Positions 7,017-14,480 of a stretch of 19,728 bases of DNA are shown piece after piece. Made by a program: the position numbers and the translations under genes. The notes beneath the pieces are model-generated. The model worked only from the letters and a program-made list of their open reading frames with translations. It did not search any database and was not told the DNA's origin. How positions within the stretch are numbered: position 1 is the stretch's first letter; each line of letters begins with the position of its first letter. The stretch is from CAUPWF01 sp964369775 (GTDB lineage: Bacteria > Bacillota > Clostridia > Lachnospirales > Lachnospiraceae), in contig CAYJHQ010000043.1 of the NCBI GenBank assembly GCA_964369775.1, positions 1-19,728 on the forward strand, written 5' to 3'.

Positions 7017-8426
7017 ATGAAGACAAGATACGGAAACAAAGTTTATCCATTGACAGCAGCGCAAATGCTACATTTTTTTGCATTGAAGTATTGTCCGAGA
7101 AAAGAACTTCTCAATATAGGAACTAGTCTTACAATTGAAGTTGACATAGATAAAGAGTTACTAAGGGAAGCAATCGCGGAAGCATACGACAGACAAGAGG
7201 CGATGAGAATTCGACTTGTTGAAGATAAAGAAGGTAACGTGTACCAGTATGTTGTAAAGAAAGAAACGAGAGAGGTAGAGTACTTTGACTTTACAGGTTG
7301 GACTGAGGACGAGTCGAAAGCAAAGATGGAAGAGTGGACAAAGACGCCATTTGAACGATATGATACGCCCCTTAATAAGATTGTGATTGTCAAGACTCCG
7401 GATGGGTTTGAAGGTTTGTATTTTTGCGCAGATCATATCACAATGGATGCCCAATCTCTTATTTTGTTTTTGAGAGATGTGATTGAAATTTACTGTTACA
7501 AAAAATACCCAGAACATGAAGAGCTAATTTATCCAAAGCCAATGGCATCATACATCAAGCAGTTAAAGAAAGATTTAGAATACGAAGCAGGAAGCAAAGC
7601 TAGTTTGAGAGATAGAGAGTTTTTTCAAAAATATATTACGGAAAAAGAGCCTATATTTACTCATTTTGATGGGAAAGAATTTCTTGAAAAAGAGAGAAAA
7701 GCAAAGAAAAATTCTAAGCTAAGAGCGGCCACATACGTGTCTGATAGCATTGATGCAAACATCGTCAACTTTAACTTAGAAGAAGATCCGTCTAAAGAGT
7801 TGATGCAATTTTGTCAAGACAATCAGATTTCTATGGTTTGTTTGCTATTGATGGGGCTTCGTACGTATTATCAAAAAGAAAATGAAGTTGATGATGTATC
7901 TATCGTGTCAACAGTGGCAAGGAGAGCGACTTTACAAGAAAAACGGTCAGGTGGAACTCGTATCCACTGCTTTCCGTTTAGAACTGTAGTGCCTAGAGAA
8001 GATACATTTATGGAAGGATTACTAAAAATTCGCGATGGACAAAACCAACTGTTTCGCCACGCTAACTTCAGCTCTGTTGAGTACTTTGGCACTCGTTCAA
8101 AATATTTTAAATTAGAGCCAGGTCAAACATATGATGCAATGAGCCTTACATATCAGCCGATGACTCAAAGAGAGAATGGGCTTGGGAAATTAGGAGATAT
8201 TCGCTACAAATCTGCTAGATATACAAACGGCGTAGCAGCACATCCGTTATATTTAACAGTTTCTCATAGGGGAGAAGACAATGGGTTGGAATTTGGTTTT
8301 GAACACCAAACTGGCGTTGTGAGCTACGATAAATTGGAATATATGTATTATTACATTTGCAAAATCCTTTTTGAGGGGATAAGAAATCCGCAAAAAACTG
8401 TTGGAGAGATTATAGACACAATCTAA
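7017..8426 (+). CDS. Stand-alone condensation-domain-like acyltransferase
   Basis: 469-aa protein whose size and pattern match a free-standing NRPS condensation domain (chloramphenicol-acetyltransferase-like fold). It opens with Y-P-L-T-A-A-Q, typical of the C1 region. The catalytic HHxxxDG motif appears as D139-H140-I-T-M-D144-A145: the second His and the Asp are kept, the first His is Asp and the Gly is Ala. Near the C-terminus, residues around 395-425 have the look of the floor-loop and latch strands. Such enzymes move an acyl group from a carrier protein to an amine, alcohol or second carrier. It is followed by an ACP and an AMP ligase, so the ACP-bound acyl chain is the likely donor. No adenylation or thioesterase domain is fused to it. 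The acceptor is unknown. Confidence 0.75.
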   Translation: MKTRYGNKVYPLTAAQMLHFFALKYCPRKELLNIGTSLTIEVDIDKELLREAIAEAYDRQEAMRIRLVEDKEGNVYQYVVKKETREVEYFDFTGWTEDESKAKMEEWTKTPFERYDTPLNKIVIVKTPDGFEGLYFCADHITMDAQSLILFLRDVIEIYCYKKYPEHEELIYPKPMASYIKQLKKDLEYEAGSKASLRDREFFQKYITEKEPIFTHFDGKEFLEKERKAKKNSKLRAATYVSDSIDANIVNFNLEEDPSKELMQFCQDNQISMVCLLLMGLRTYYQKENEVDDVSIVSTVARRATLQEKRSGGTRIHCFPFRTVVPREDTFMEGLLKIRDGQNQLFRHANFSSVEYFGTRSKYFKLEPGQTYDAMSLTYQPMTQRENGLGKLGDIRYKSARYTNGVAAHPLYLTVSHRGEDNGLEFGFEHQTGVVSYDKLEYMYYYICKILFEGIRNPQKTVGEIIDTI

Positions 8427-8448
8427 AGGAAAGAGAAGGGGAATGATT

Positions 8449-8673
8449 ATGATTAAGAAAATGAAAAATATTATTGTAAATTATGTTGATGTTGCTGAGA
8501 GTGAGATTGTGTTAGAGTCAAGATTTGTCGAGGATTTAGGGTTTAATTCTTATGACTTCATGAGTATGGTAGGAGAGATTGAGGAGACATTTGATATTGA
8601 AGTTGAAGAGCGAAAAGTTGTGAATATCAAGACTGTAGGAGATGCAATACAGTATATTGAAGAATTGCAGTAG
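8449..8673 (+). CDS. Acyl carrier protein (phosphopantetheine-binding)
   Basis: About 74-aa discrete carrier protein. The phosphopantetheine attachment motif is E-D-L-G-F-N-S-Y-D-F-M-S-M, in which the Ser replaces the usual Ser of D-S-L/x-D, followed by the acidic helix V-G-E-I-E-E-T-F-D-I-E-V typical of ACPs. Two in-frame ATGs occur (8443 and 8449). GAAGGGG (8435-8441) sits almost on the first and 7 nt from the second, so 8449 is chosen. It lies between the condensation-like enzyme and the AMP ligase and is presumably loaded by that ligase after modification by a phosphopantetheinyl transferase encoded elsewhere. It is not beside fatty-acid synthesis genes, so it is a dedicated pathway carrier rather than the housekeeping AcpP. 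Confidence 0.85.
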   Translation: MIKKMKNIIVNYVDVAESEIVLESRFVEDLGFNSYDFMSMVGEIEETFDIEVEERKVVNIKTVGDAIQYIEELQ

Positions 8674-8718
8674 AAGACAGCAAGGAACGATGATAAAAAA
8701 GGATTAGGGGGATAATCT

Positions 8719-10227
8719 GTGCAACCAAAAAACATGAAAGAAATTATAGATTACGCTGCAGGAGCTTATGGCGATAACATTGCGTTTTGCTATAAAGAAA
8801 AAAAAGAGTTAGCGGAAAAGTCGTATATTCAATTAAAAGAAGATAGTGAGAGTTTTAGTAGAGTACTAGAGTCTTTAGATATGTTAGGAAATCACGTGGC
8901 AGTAATCGGAATGACGAGTTATGAGTGGGTGATTACTTATTTTGGGACAGTAAATTCGGGTAGCGTAATTGTGCCAGTGGATGTGCAGCTTTCAGCAGAA
9001 GAACTTTGTGAACTGTTTATTAGAGCCGATGTATCTGTTCTAGTATTTGATGAAATACGAACAGATGTAGCAAAAATGGTAAAAGAAAAATGCCCTAAGA
9101 TAGAGTATGTAATTTCTATGTTTGCAGATGAGGATGCGGATGATTTCTTATCGTTGCCGAAGTTACTAGAAAAAAATAAAGGTACATTTGAAACAGAGCT
9201 TAATAACGAAGAAATGTGTTGTATCTTGTATACTTCAGGCACAACTGGAAAGAGTAAAGGAGTTATGCTTTCTCATAAGAACTTAACGGAAAATGCAACT
9301 TGCTTTGACATGAAGATTCCAGCAGGAACAGTATCGATGACAATTCTTCCAATTCATCACGTATATTGTTTTACGATGGATATTTTAAAAGGCTTATACA
9401 TAGGAATGAAAATATGTATCAATGATTCTATTATGCGAGTATCAAAAAATATGAAGTTGTTCAAGCCGGAAATCGTATTGTTAGTGCCATTGGTTATCGA
9501 ATCGGTGCATGCGAAGTTAGTAGCAAGCGGTGGATTATTACCCAAAAAGCTAGTAGCAAAGAGTGCATTTGGAGGTAACCTAAAAACGATTATTAGCGGA
9601 GGCGCTTACTTGAACCCAGAATTAATCAAAAAATTCCGAGCGTATGGAATTACAATTCTTCAAGGATACGGAATGACAGAGTGTTCGCCAGTAATCAGTA
9701 CCAACTTATTCTGGCAGAGCAAAGATACTTCTGTAGGAAAATTGATACCGAATTGCGAAGCTAAAATTGTGGAAGAGGAAATTTGGGTTAAAGGTTCTAG
9801 TGTAATGCTCGGATATTATAATATGCCAAAAGAGACTGAAGAAGCATTGGAAGATGGATGGCTAAAGACAGGAGATTTAGGATATATTGATGAGGATAGT
9901 TTTGTATATATTACAGGGCGCAAGAAGAATCTAATTATTCTAGCGAATGGGGAGAATGTATCACCAGAAGAAATAGAAAATGTAATTGCGCCAGCTCCAA
10001 TAGTAAAAGAGATTATAGTAAAGGAAAAAGAAACACAGATACATGCAGAAATCTTTCCAAATCAAGAGTATATTGATAAAAAGCGAATAAAAAATATAAA
10101 TGAAGAATTACAAATAGCAATCGATAAGTATAATGTTAAAGTACCGATGTATAAAAGAGTGGTAAGTTTCTCGGTGCGAGAAACAGAATTCGAAAAAACT
10201 CCATCTAAAAAAATCAAGAGAAAGTAA
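8719..10227 (+). CDS. AMP-forming acyl-CoA/acyl-ACP synthetase (ANL superfamily)
   Basis: 502-aa adenylate-forming enzyme that activates a carboxylic acid with ATP and passes it to a thiol. Core motifs are complete: the P-loop Y-T-S-G-T-T-G-K-S-K-G (171-181), Y-G-M-T-E-C-S-P (317-324), K-T-G-D-L-G-Y (383-389), G-R-K-K-N (400-404) and the C-terminal catalytic lysine in T-P-S-K-K498-I-K-R-K. The overall pattern resembles long-chain fatty acyl ligases more than amino-acid adenylation domains. The GTG start is supported by AGGGGGA ending 7 nt upstream. The ACP gene lies 45 bp upstream, so transfer to that ACP rather than to CoA is the simplest reading, although CoA cannot be excluded. This is the last gene of the plus-strand set; the next gene converges on it. 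Confidence 0.88.
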   Translation: MQPKNMKEIIDYAAGAYGDNIAFCYKEKKELAEKSYIQLKEDSESFSRVLESLDMLGNHVAVIGMTSYEWVITYFGTVNSGSVIVPVDVQLSAEELCELFIRADVSVLVFDEIRTDVAKMVKEKCPKIEYVISMFADEDADDFLSLPKLLEKNKGTFETELNNEEMCCILYTSGTTGKSKGVMLSHKNLTENATCFDMKIPAGTVSMTILPIHHVYCFTMDILKGLYIGMKICINDSIMRVSKNMKLFKPEIVLLVPLVIESVHAKLVASGGLLPKKLVAKSAFGGNLKTIISGGAYLNPELIKKFRAYGITILQGYGMTECSPVISTNLFWQSKDTSVGKLIPNCEAKIVEEEIWVKGSSVMLGYYNMPKETEEALEDGWLKTGDLGYIDEDSFVYITGRKKNLIILANGENVSPEEIENVIAPAPIVKEIIVKEKETQIHAEIFPNQEYIDKKRIKNINEELQIAIDKYNVKVPMYKRVVSFSVRETEFEKTPSKKIKRK

Positions 10228-10259
10228 TAGTTATAATCGAAATTTTGATTCAAGTCAAA

Positions 10260-11243
10260 TCATTCGACTACTTCATTAGGAAGAATCGAACTGTTTTCAA
10301 AGTTAAGAGCATTTTGGAGTGTTACTTTTGCAATGGTTTCTAGCGCATCATCTGTGAGAAAGCCTTGGTGAGAGGTGAGGATGACATTTGGAAATGACAA
10401 AAGTCTCGCTGAAGTTGTTCGGTCTAAAATATCATTAGAGTAATCATCAAACACGAGTGAGGATTCCTCTTCATAAACATCTAAAGCGACTGCATGAAAT
10501 TTCTGTGATTTGATTCCTTGAATAAGATCTTCCGTCTTAATAAGCCCACCTCGTGATGTGTTTACTAAGATGACCCCATCCTTCATCTTGTTGATAGAGT
10601 TGGTGTTTATTAAGTAGTGTGTGTTTTCAAAAAGAGGACAATGTAAAGAAATTAGATCGGATAATTCCATCAATGAATCGAGAGAGACGTATTGAACATC
10701 TAAATCCTTATTAGGAAATGTATCATACGCTAGGATATTCATCCCAAATCCTTTACAAATATTAATCATAGCTTGTCCTATTTTTCCAGTGCCGACAATA
10801 CCAACTGTCTTTCCATAGAAATTTATTCCCTCTAGTCCTTGAAGGCTAAAGTCGTTTTCACGTACGCGATTGTAGGCCTTGTGTATTCGACGGTTGGCAG
10901 CAAGTGCAAGAGCCATAGTATATTCAGCTACGGCTTCCGGAGAGTAATGAGGGACTCGTAAAACGGTGATTCCTTGCTGTTTGGCAGCAGCGAGGTCGAT
11001 ATTGTTGTATCCAGCGCAGCGCATCAGTATTAATTTAACACCATTTTCTTTTAATGATGAAATTACTTGGCTAGAGATATTAGCATTGACAAAAGCGCAG
11101 ACAGCTTCAAATCCATGTGCTAAATTGGCAGTTTCAGGGGTGAGTTTAGAGTCGAGAAAAGTTAAGTCCTGCTGAAATTCATTCGCATAATGTTCAAAAA
11201 ATTTCCGGTCATAAATCTTGGTATCAAAAAAAGCTATTTTCAT
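10260..11243 (-). CDS. ldhA: D-lactate dehydrogenase, D-2-hydroxyacid dehydrogenase family (LdhA-like)
   Basis: 327-aa NAD-dependent dehydrogenase reducing pyruvate to D-lactate (family role). The Rossmann dinucleotide motif is G-T-G-K-I-G (151-156) and the catalytic set is R231 (S-R-G-G-L), E260 and H292 (S-H-Q-G-F-L-T). The spacing matches Escherichia coli LdhA (R235, E264, H296; 329 aa), which supports D-lactate over other 2-hydroxyacids, though substrate choice is not proven. A longer frame exists from a GTG at 11285, but the ATG at 11243 begins the conserved M-K-I-A-F-F-D-T-K and has AGGAG 11 nt upstream. That ribosome binding site lies in the 3' arm of a large hairpin (11249-11303), suggesting control by RNA structure. 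The upstream gene is a HAD phosphatase on the same strand. Confidence 0.88.
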   Translation of the reverse strand: MKIAFFDTKIYDRKFFEHYANEFQQDLTFLDSKLTPETANLAHGFEAVCAFVNANISSQVISSLKENGVKLILMRCAGYNNIDLAAAKQQGITVLRVPHYSPEAVAEYTMALALAANRRIHKAYNRVRENDFSLQGLEGINFYGKTVGIVGTGKIGQAMINICKGFGMNILAYDTFPNKDLDVQYVSLDSLMELSDLISLHCPLFENTHYLINTNSINKMKDGVILVNTSRGGLIKTEDLIQGIKSQKFHAVALDVYEEESSLVFDDYSNDILDRTTSARLLSFPNVILTSHQGFLTDDALETIAKVTLQNALNFENSSILPNEVVE

Positions 11244-11248
11244 AAAAA

Positions 11249-11303
11249 TATCCGCTCCTACTAGTCGAGATTTTAAAATTATCACGACTAGTATGTGCGG
11301 ATA
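11249..11303 (-). promoter_or_regulatory. Hairpin overlapping the ldhA ribosome binding site; terminator- or attenuator-like
   Basis: The 19-nt arms 11249-11267 and 11285-11303 are complementary at 17 of 19 positions, with a 17-nt AT-rich loop that holds the palindrome ATTTTAAAAT. Read on the minus strand, the structure starts 8 bases after the HAD stop codon and is followed by TATTTTT and then the ldhA ATG. The ldhA AGGAG lies inside the 3' arm. It can therefore act as an intrinsic terminator for the HAD gene, as a block on ldhA translation, or both. Confidence 0.7.
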
Positions 11304-11311
11304 GAAATAAA

Positions 11312-12121
11312 TTATTCTAGCATAAATTTTTCAATGACATGAAGGACTCCGTCTTCATCATTTGAAGTTGTGATATAATCAGCAGCAGCCAAGGCGTCTT
11401 TGTGAGCGTTTGCCATTGCAGCACCAAGACCAGCAAATTGAATCATTGTTACATCATTGCTACCATCTCCACAAGCAATGACTTCATTAGGAGTCAGCTG
11501 TAAATGGTTTAGCAAGAAGCGTAAAGACTCACCTTTATCAACCTTTGCCGGTGTAATTTCGATAAATTCTGGGTGGGAAGTGCAAATGCCGAGGGAAGAA
11601 CCAAAGGCGTTACGTAATTTTTCTAACATCGGATTCACTGAGTCAATGCTACCGACAACTAGTAGTTTATAGAGTGGACCAGTAAAGAAATCCACAAAAT
11701 TGTCCACTTGCCGTATTGGCATTTGATTGTTTTTTGCAGAGCGAAGTGATGGAGAATTCGGTTCAAAAGCTGAGATGATCTCATTGCCCCAATAAGCAAC
11801 AATATTTAAATCACTTCCCTTTACAAAATCATAAATTAACTTGATATACTTTGAATCTAGAGTCTGGCTAAATAAGACTTCTTTAGTCCTTGCATTATAG
11901 ACCTGACCCCCGTTATAAGAAATGATATGTCCATCAAATCGTTCAATTTCCAACTCTTTTGAAATATGTTCAACTCCAGTAGGAGGACGACCAGTTGAAA
12001 TCACAACATGCTTTCCCATCTCCTGTAATTTAATAAGAGTATCTCGTGTGGTAGGTGGAATAATTTTTTCACTGTTTGTCAGAGTGCCATCTACATCAAT
12101 TGCAATTAATTTATAATTCAT
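11312..12121 (-). CDS. Cof-type HAD-IIB family phosphatase
   Basis: 269-aa haloacid-dehalogenase-type hydrolase of the Cof/sugar-phosphatase subfamily. Motif I is A-I-D9-V-D11-G-T-L (nucleophile D9, acid/base D11), motif II V-I-S-T-G-R-P around 42-45, motif III K196 (V-D-K-G), and motif IV G-D219-G-S-N-D223 with V-T-M-I. The region between motifs II and III (about 85-190) is the C2B cap expected for HAD-IIB enzymes. Members remove phosphate from sugar phosphates, flavin or pyridoxal phosphates and often have broad specificity, so the substrate is not assigned. A longer frame from 12148 runs over the ribosome binding site AAAGGATAG; the ATG at 12121, 10 nt past that site, is preferred. It has its own promoter and lies upstream of ldhA. 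Confidence 0.9.
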   Translation of the reverse strand: MNYKLIAIDVDGTLTNSEKIIPPTTRDTLIKLQEMGKHVVISTGRPPTGVEHISKELEIERFDGHIISYNGGQVYNARTKEVLFSQTLDSKYIKLIYDFVKGSDLNIVAYWGNEIISAFEPNSPSLRSAKNNQMPIRQVDNFVDFFTGPLYKLLVVGSIDSVNPMLEKLRNAFGSSLGICTSHPEFIEITPAKVDKGESLRFLLNHLQLTPNEVIACGDGSNDVTMIQFAGLGAAMANAHKDALAAADYITTSNDEDGVLHVIEKFMLE

Positions 12122-12161
12122 ATATAAGCTATCCTTTCTATAGTACAATGTCTAAGAGTTT

Positions 12162-12190
12162 ATTATACGTGGAAGAAGGAAGAAGTTCAA
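12162..12190 (-). promoter_or_regulatory. Putative promoter of the HAD phosphatase gene
   Basis: On the minus strand TTGAAC (12190-12185) and TATAAT (12167-12162) are separated by 17 bp and lie about 40 bp before the start codon. It is arranged back-to-back with the fapA promoter. Confidence 0.65.
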
Positions 12191-12211
12191 TAACAATACA
12201 AGATTCTCTTA

Positions 12212-12240
12212 TTGTGGATTTTCTAAAAAAATATTATAAT
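12212..12240 (+). promoter_or_regulatory. Putative promoter of the fapA transcription unit
   Basis: TTGTGG (12212-12217) and TATAAT (12235-12240) are separated by 17 bp, about 63 bp before the fapA start. It looks like a housekeeping sigma-A promoter; no sigma-28 (flagellar) pattern was recognised. Confidence 0.6.
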
Positions 12241-12302
12241 ATAATAATAGAAAAGCGGTAGCAACACTGAAAAATATTCAATATTTATTGTAGGGGTAGA
12301 CT

Positions 12303-13901
12303 ATGAGCGAAATAAAAGATGAAGTAGGGATAAGTGTAGAGAAAAAGGTAGAAGAAGAAAAACTGGATCCAGTTGCAATTTTATCAAATGCACCGCATTG
12401 GGTAAATGCTATTTGTATTGCGGCGAAGATAAGAATGGTTTCGGTGCCAGAACAAAGTCCATTGTGGAGAGAAGCGTCAAAGTCGTTAGCACCACTAGCG
12501 AGAGGGTTTGTGTTGCAAGACTTGCCGGCAGAAGAGAAAGTTGATGCTAAAGCATATGCATATGTAGAAGAAGATAAGGAAAGTGCATATGTATTTATAT
12601 TTCCACCACTTCATGGTGGAGAAGATATCAGCTTGTTATCTATTTTTAATGCACTGCAAGAAAATGGGGTGGTTTTTGGTCTTTTGCAATCCGATTTATC
12701 TGATGCGGTAAAGAATAAATTGTATTGTAGGTTTATTCAAGTGGCAAAGGCACAGCAACCAGTAAAAGGTGAAGACGGAAAGATTAAGGAGTTGATTGAT
12801 CCGGATACGAGTGTGAAATTTGTTGAAGATGACAAGGGGAACATTGATTTTAAAAACTTAAATACTATTAATAATATTGTTACAGGAACGGCGATTTGTG
12901 AGATTATACCACCGACAGAAGGGGTGGATGGGATAGATGTCACGAGAAATCCAATCCCGGCACTTTCAGGGAAAGAAGTAGAGCTTCCAGCAGGTCGAAA
13001 TGTTATAAAATCAGAGAATGAGCCGTATTTAGTAGCTGAAATTGAAGGGAATTTAACCTATAGAGACGAAAAATACCATGTGGATAATTTACTAGTAATC
13101 CCAGGGAACATTGATGTTTCTACTGGGAATTTAGATTTTCTTGGAGATATTCAAATAAGAGGCGATGTACATAGTGGATTTAGTGTGAAAGCAGGAGGCT
13201 CCATCTTCGTTGGCGGAATTGTAGAAGGCGGAACGCTAACAGCAGGGCAAGATATCATATTGTCTCAAGGAGCCCACGGTGCAAAGTCTTCACTATTTAC
13301 AGCGGGAGGAGATATCCATGCAAAGTTTTTAGAGCATTGCAACTTAAACTGTGGAGGTGATGTGGCAGCAGGTGCGATTATCGGCTGTGACATTGCATCG
13401 GATGGGTCTATAAATGTAACATCTGGAGTGGGGGCAATTATAGGTGGAACGCTACGTGCACATCAGACGATAGAGGCGAAGTCTATCGGAAATAAAACAG
13501 GGGTGATGACAAATCTTTCATTAGGGGCATCACGAGAAATGTTAGAAAAGAGAGATCGTCTAAACAATGAATTTGCTACGTCAAAAGATACGTTACAAAA
13601 GTTGAGGCAAAACATGCGTTTCTTAGATTCGGTGCATGAAAAAACTGAAAAGCAAAAAGAACTCGCAAAAGTTATAAAAATACAGTTGCCGCTTTATGAA
13701 GCGAAAGTAAAAGAGTTAGATGTAGAAGTTCAAGAGTTTACAAAGACAATTAGAGACTATAGCCCATACTATATCAAGGCGAACAAGGTTTATCCGACAT
13801 TAGCGGTATCATTTGGATCAAGGAAAAGAAAATTTTCAGATGAATATAATGGGGTGAGGATTATAAGAAGCCCTGAAGGTGAAATCTTGATTCAAGAGTA
13901 A
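12303..13901 (+). CDS. fapA: FapA/DUF342 family polymer-binding-like protein
   Basis: 532-aa protein of the DUF342 (FapA, flagellar assembly protein A) family. After a charged N-terminus comes the DUF342 N-terminal domain (about 25-225). The family signature V-D-G-I-D-V-T and G-K-E-V-E-L-P-A-G-R-N-V (208-233) leads into glycine-rich repeats (about 260-400) that form a right-handed beta-helix in this family, with recurring G-D-I/V and A-G-G motifs. A coiled coil follows (about 410-485), then a short basic beta-rich tail. There is no signal peptide or transmembrane helix. FapA homologues affect polar flagellation in Vibrio and are widespread in Clostridia with poorly known roles. No flagellar genes are near here; instead two lipoproteins and an anchored Ig-like protein follow, with the first only 13 bp downstream. 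The ribosome binding site is TAGGGG. Confidence 0.82.
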   Translation: MSEIKDEVGISVEKKVEEEKLDPVAILSNAPHWVNAICIAAKIRMVSVPEQSPLWREASKSLAPLARGFVLQDLPAEEKVDAKAYAYVEEDKESAYVFIFPPLHGGEDISLLSIFNALQENGVVFGLLQSDLSDAVKNKLYCRFIQVAKAQQPVKGEDGKIKELIDPDTSVKFVEDDKGNIDFKNLNTINNIVTGTAICEIIPPTEGVDGIDVTRNPIPALSGKEVELPAGRNVIKSENEPYLVAEIEGNLTYRDEKYHVDNLLVIPGNIDVSTGNLDFLGDIQIRGDVHSGFSVKAGGSIFVGGIVEGGTLTAGQDIILSQGAHGAKSSLFTAGGDIHAKFLEHCNLNCGGDVAAGAIIGCDIASDGSINVTSGVGAIIGGTLRAHQTIEAKSIGNKTGVMTNLSLGASREMLEKRDRLNNEFATSKDTLQKLRQNMRFLDSVHEKTEKQKELAKVIKIQLPLYEAKVKELDVEVQEFTKTIRDYSPYYIKANKVYPTLAVSFGSRKRKFSDEYNGVRIIRSPEGEILIQE

Positions 13902-13914
13902 GAGGGAAAAGAAT

Positions 13915-14457
13915 ATGAGAAAAAAGATAGGAGCGTTAAGCATAGCGATACTATGTTTAATTTTATTGGTTGCTTGTTCTGGTGAAGAGGATAAGTATGT
14001 CGGAGAATGGAAGGCAACTATGGAAAGAACTCAAGAGGTGGAAAGCATAGGTGAGATTTCGATGACATATAATTTTGAGCTAGATGTACATAAACGTCAT
14101 ACCTATGAACTACAGATTAGTAAAGATGAAGAAGCGACAGAAGAACTTAAAACGGTAGTAGTTGACACCTTGAGAGATCAATTGGCAGATACTATAGAGC
14201 GCGAAGAGATTACAGAAGAAAAGGCCTTAGAGAATTTTGTAGATGAAATGGGCATGGAGTTTGAGGAGTATATTGATTACGTAACAGCGAGTATAGAGTC
14301 ATCGTTTCCACCGCATCTAGATGACGGAGATTGGGAATTGATGGAAGATTATATACAGTTGATGCGAGGCACAGAAGATAAAGGAAAAGCAAAAGTAGAT
14401 GAAAAGACGTTAATTCTTGAATATGGGGAAGATAGTTTAGTGTTTGAGAAAAAGTAA
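13915..14457 (+). CDS. Small acidic lipoprotein, paralogue of the one at 15633
   Basis: 180-aa lipoprotein with an N-terminal basic-hydrophobic signal ending in the lipobox L-V-A-C21, so the mature protein is lipid-anchored outside the membrane. The mature part begins K-Y-V-G-E-W, has beta-type sequence up to T-Y-E-L, then an E-E-L-K-T-x-x-V-D helix, and ends with strand-like T-L-I-L-E-Y and S-L-V-F-E-K-K. It shares this whole layout with the lipoprotein at 15633-16178. The G-x-W plus late beta-strands suggest a lipocalin-like or calycin-type fold, which is inference only. No family function is known to me. The gap of 13 bp from fapA and the ribosome binding site AGAGGG suggest co-transcription with fapA. 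Confidence 0.8.
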   Translation: MRKKIGALSIAILCLILLVACSGEEDKYVGEWKATMERTQEVESIGEISMTYNFELDVHKRHTYELQISKDEEATEELKTVVVDTLRDQLADTIEREEITEEKALENFVDEMGMEFEEYIDYVTASIESSFPPHLDDGDWELMEDYIQLMRGTEDKGKAKVDEKTLILEYGEDSLVFEKK

Positions 14458-14480
14458 GATAGTATAGAGTGCAAACTTGA

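Noticed and set aside
7017..10227. Classical NRPS
   Set aside because: The ligase resembles fatty-acyl ligases rather than amino-acid adenylation domains, and all domains are separate proteins; only the condensation fold and carrier are NRPS-like.
10235..10250. Near-palindrome AATCGAAATTTTGATT between the AMP ligase and ldhA as a terminator
   Set aside because: The stem is very AT-rich and short with no T run; it may help convergent termination but cannot be supported.
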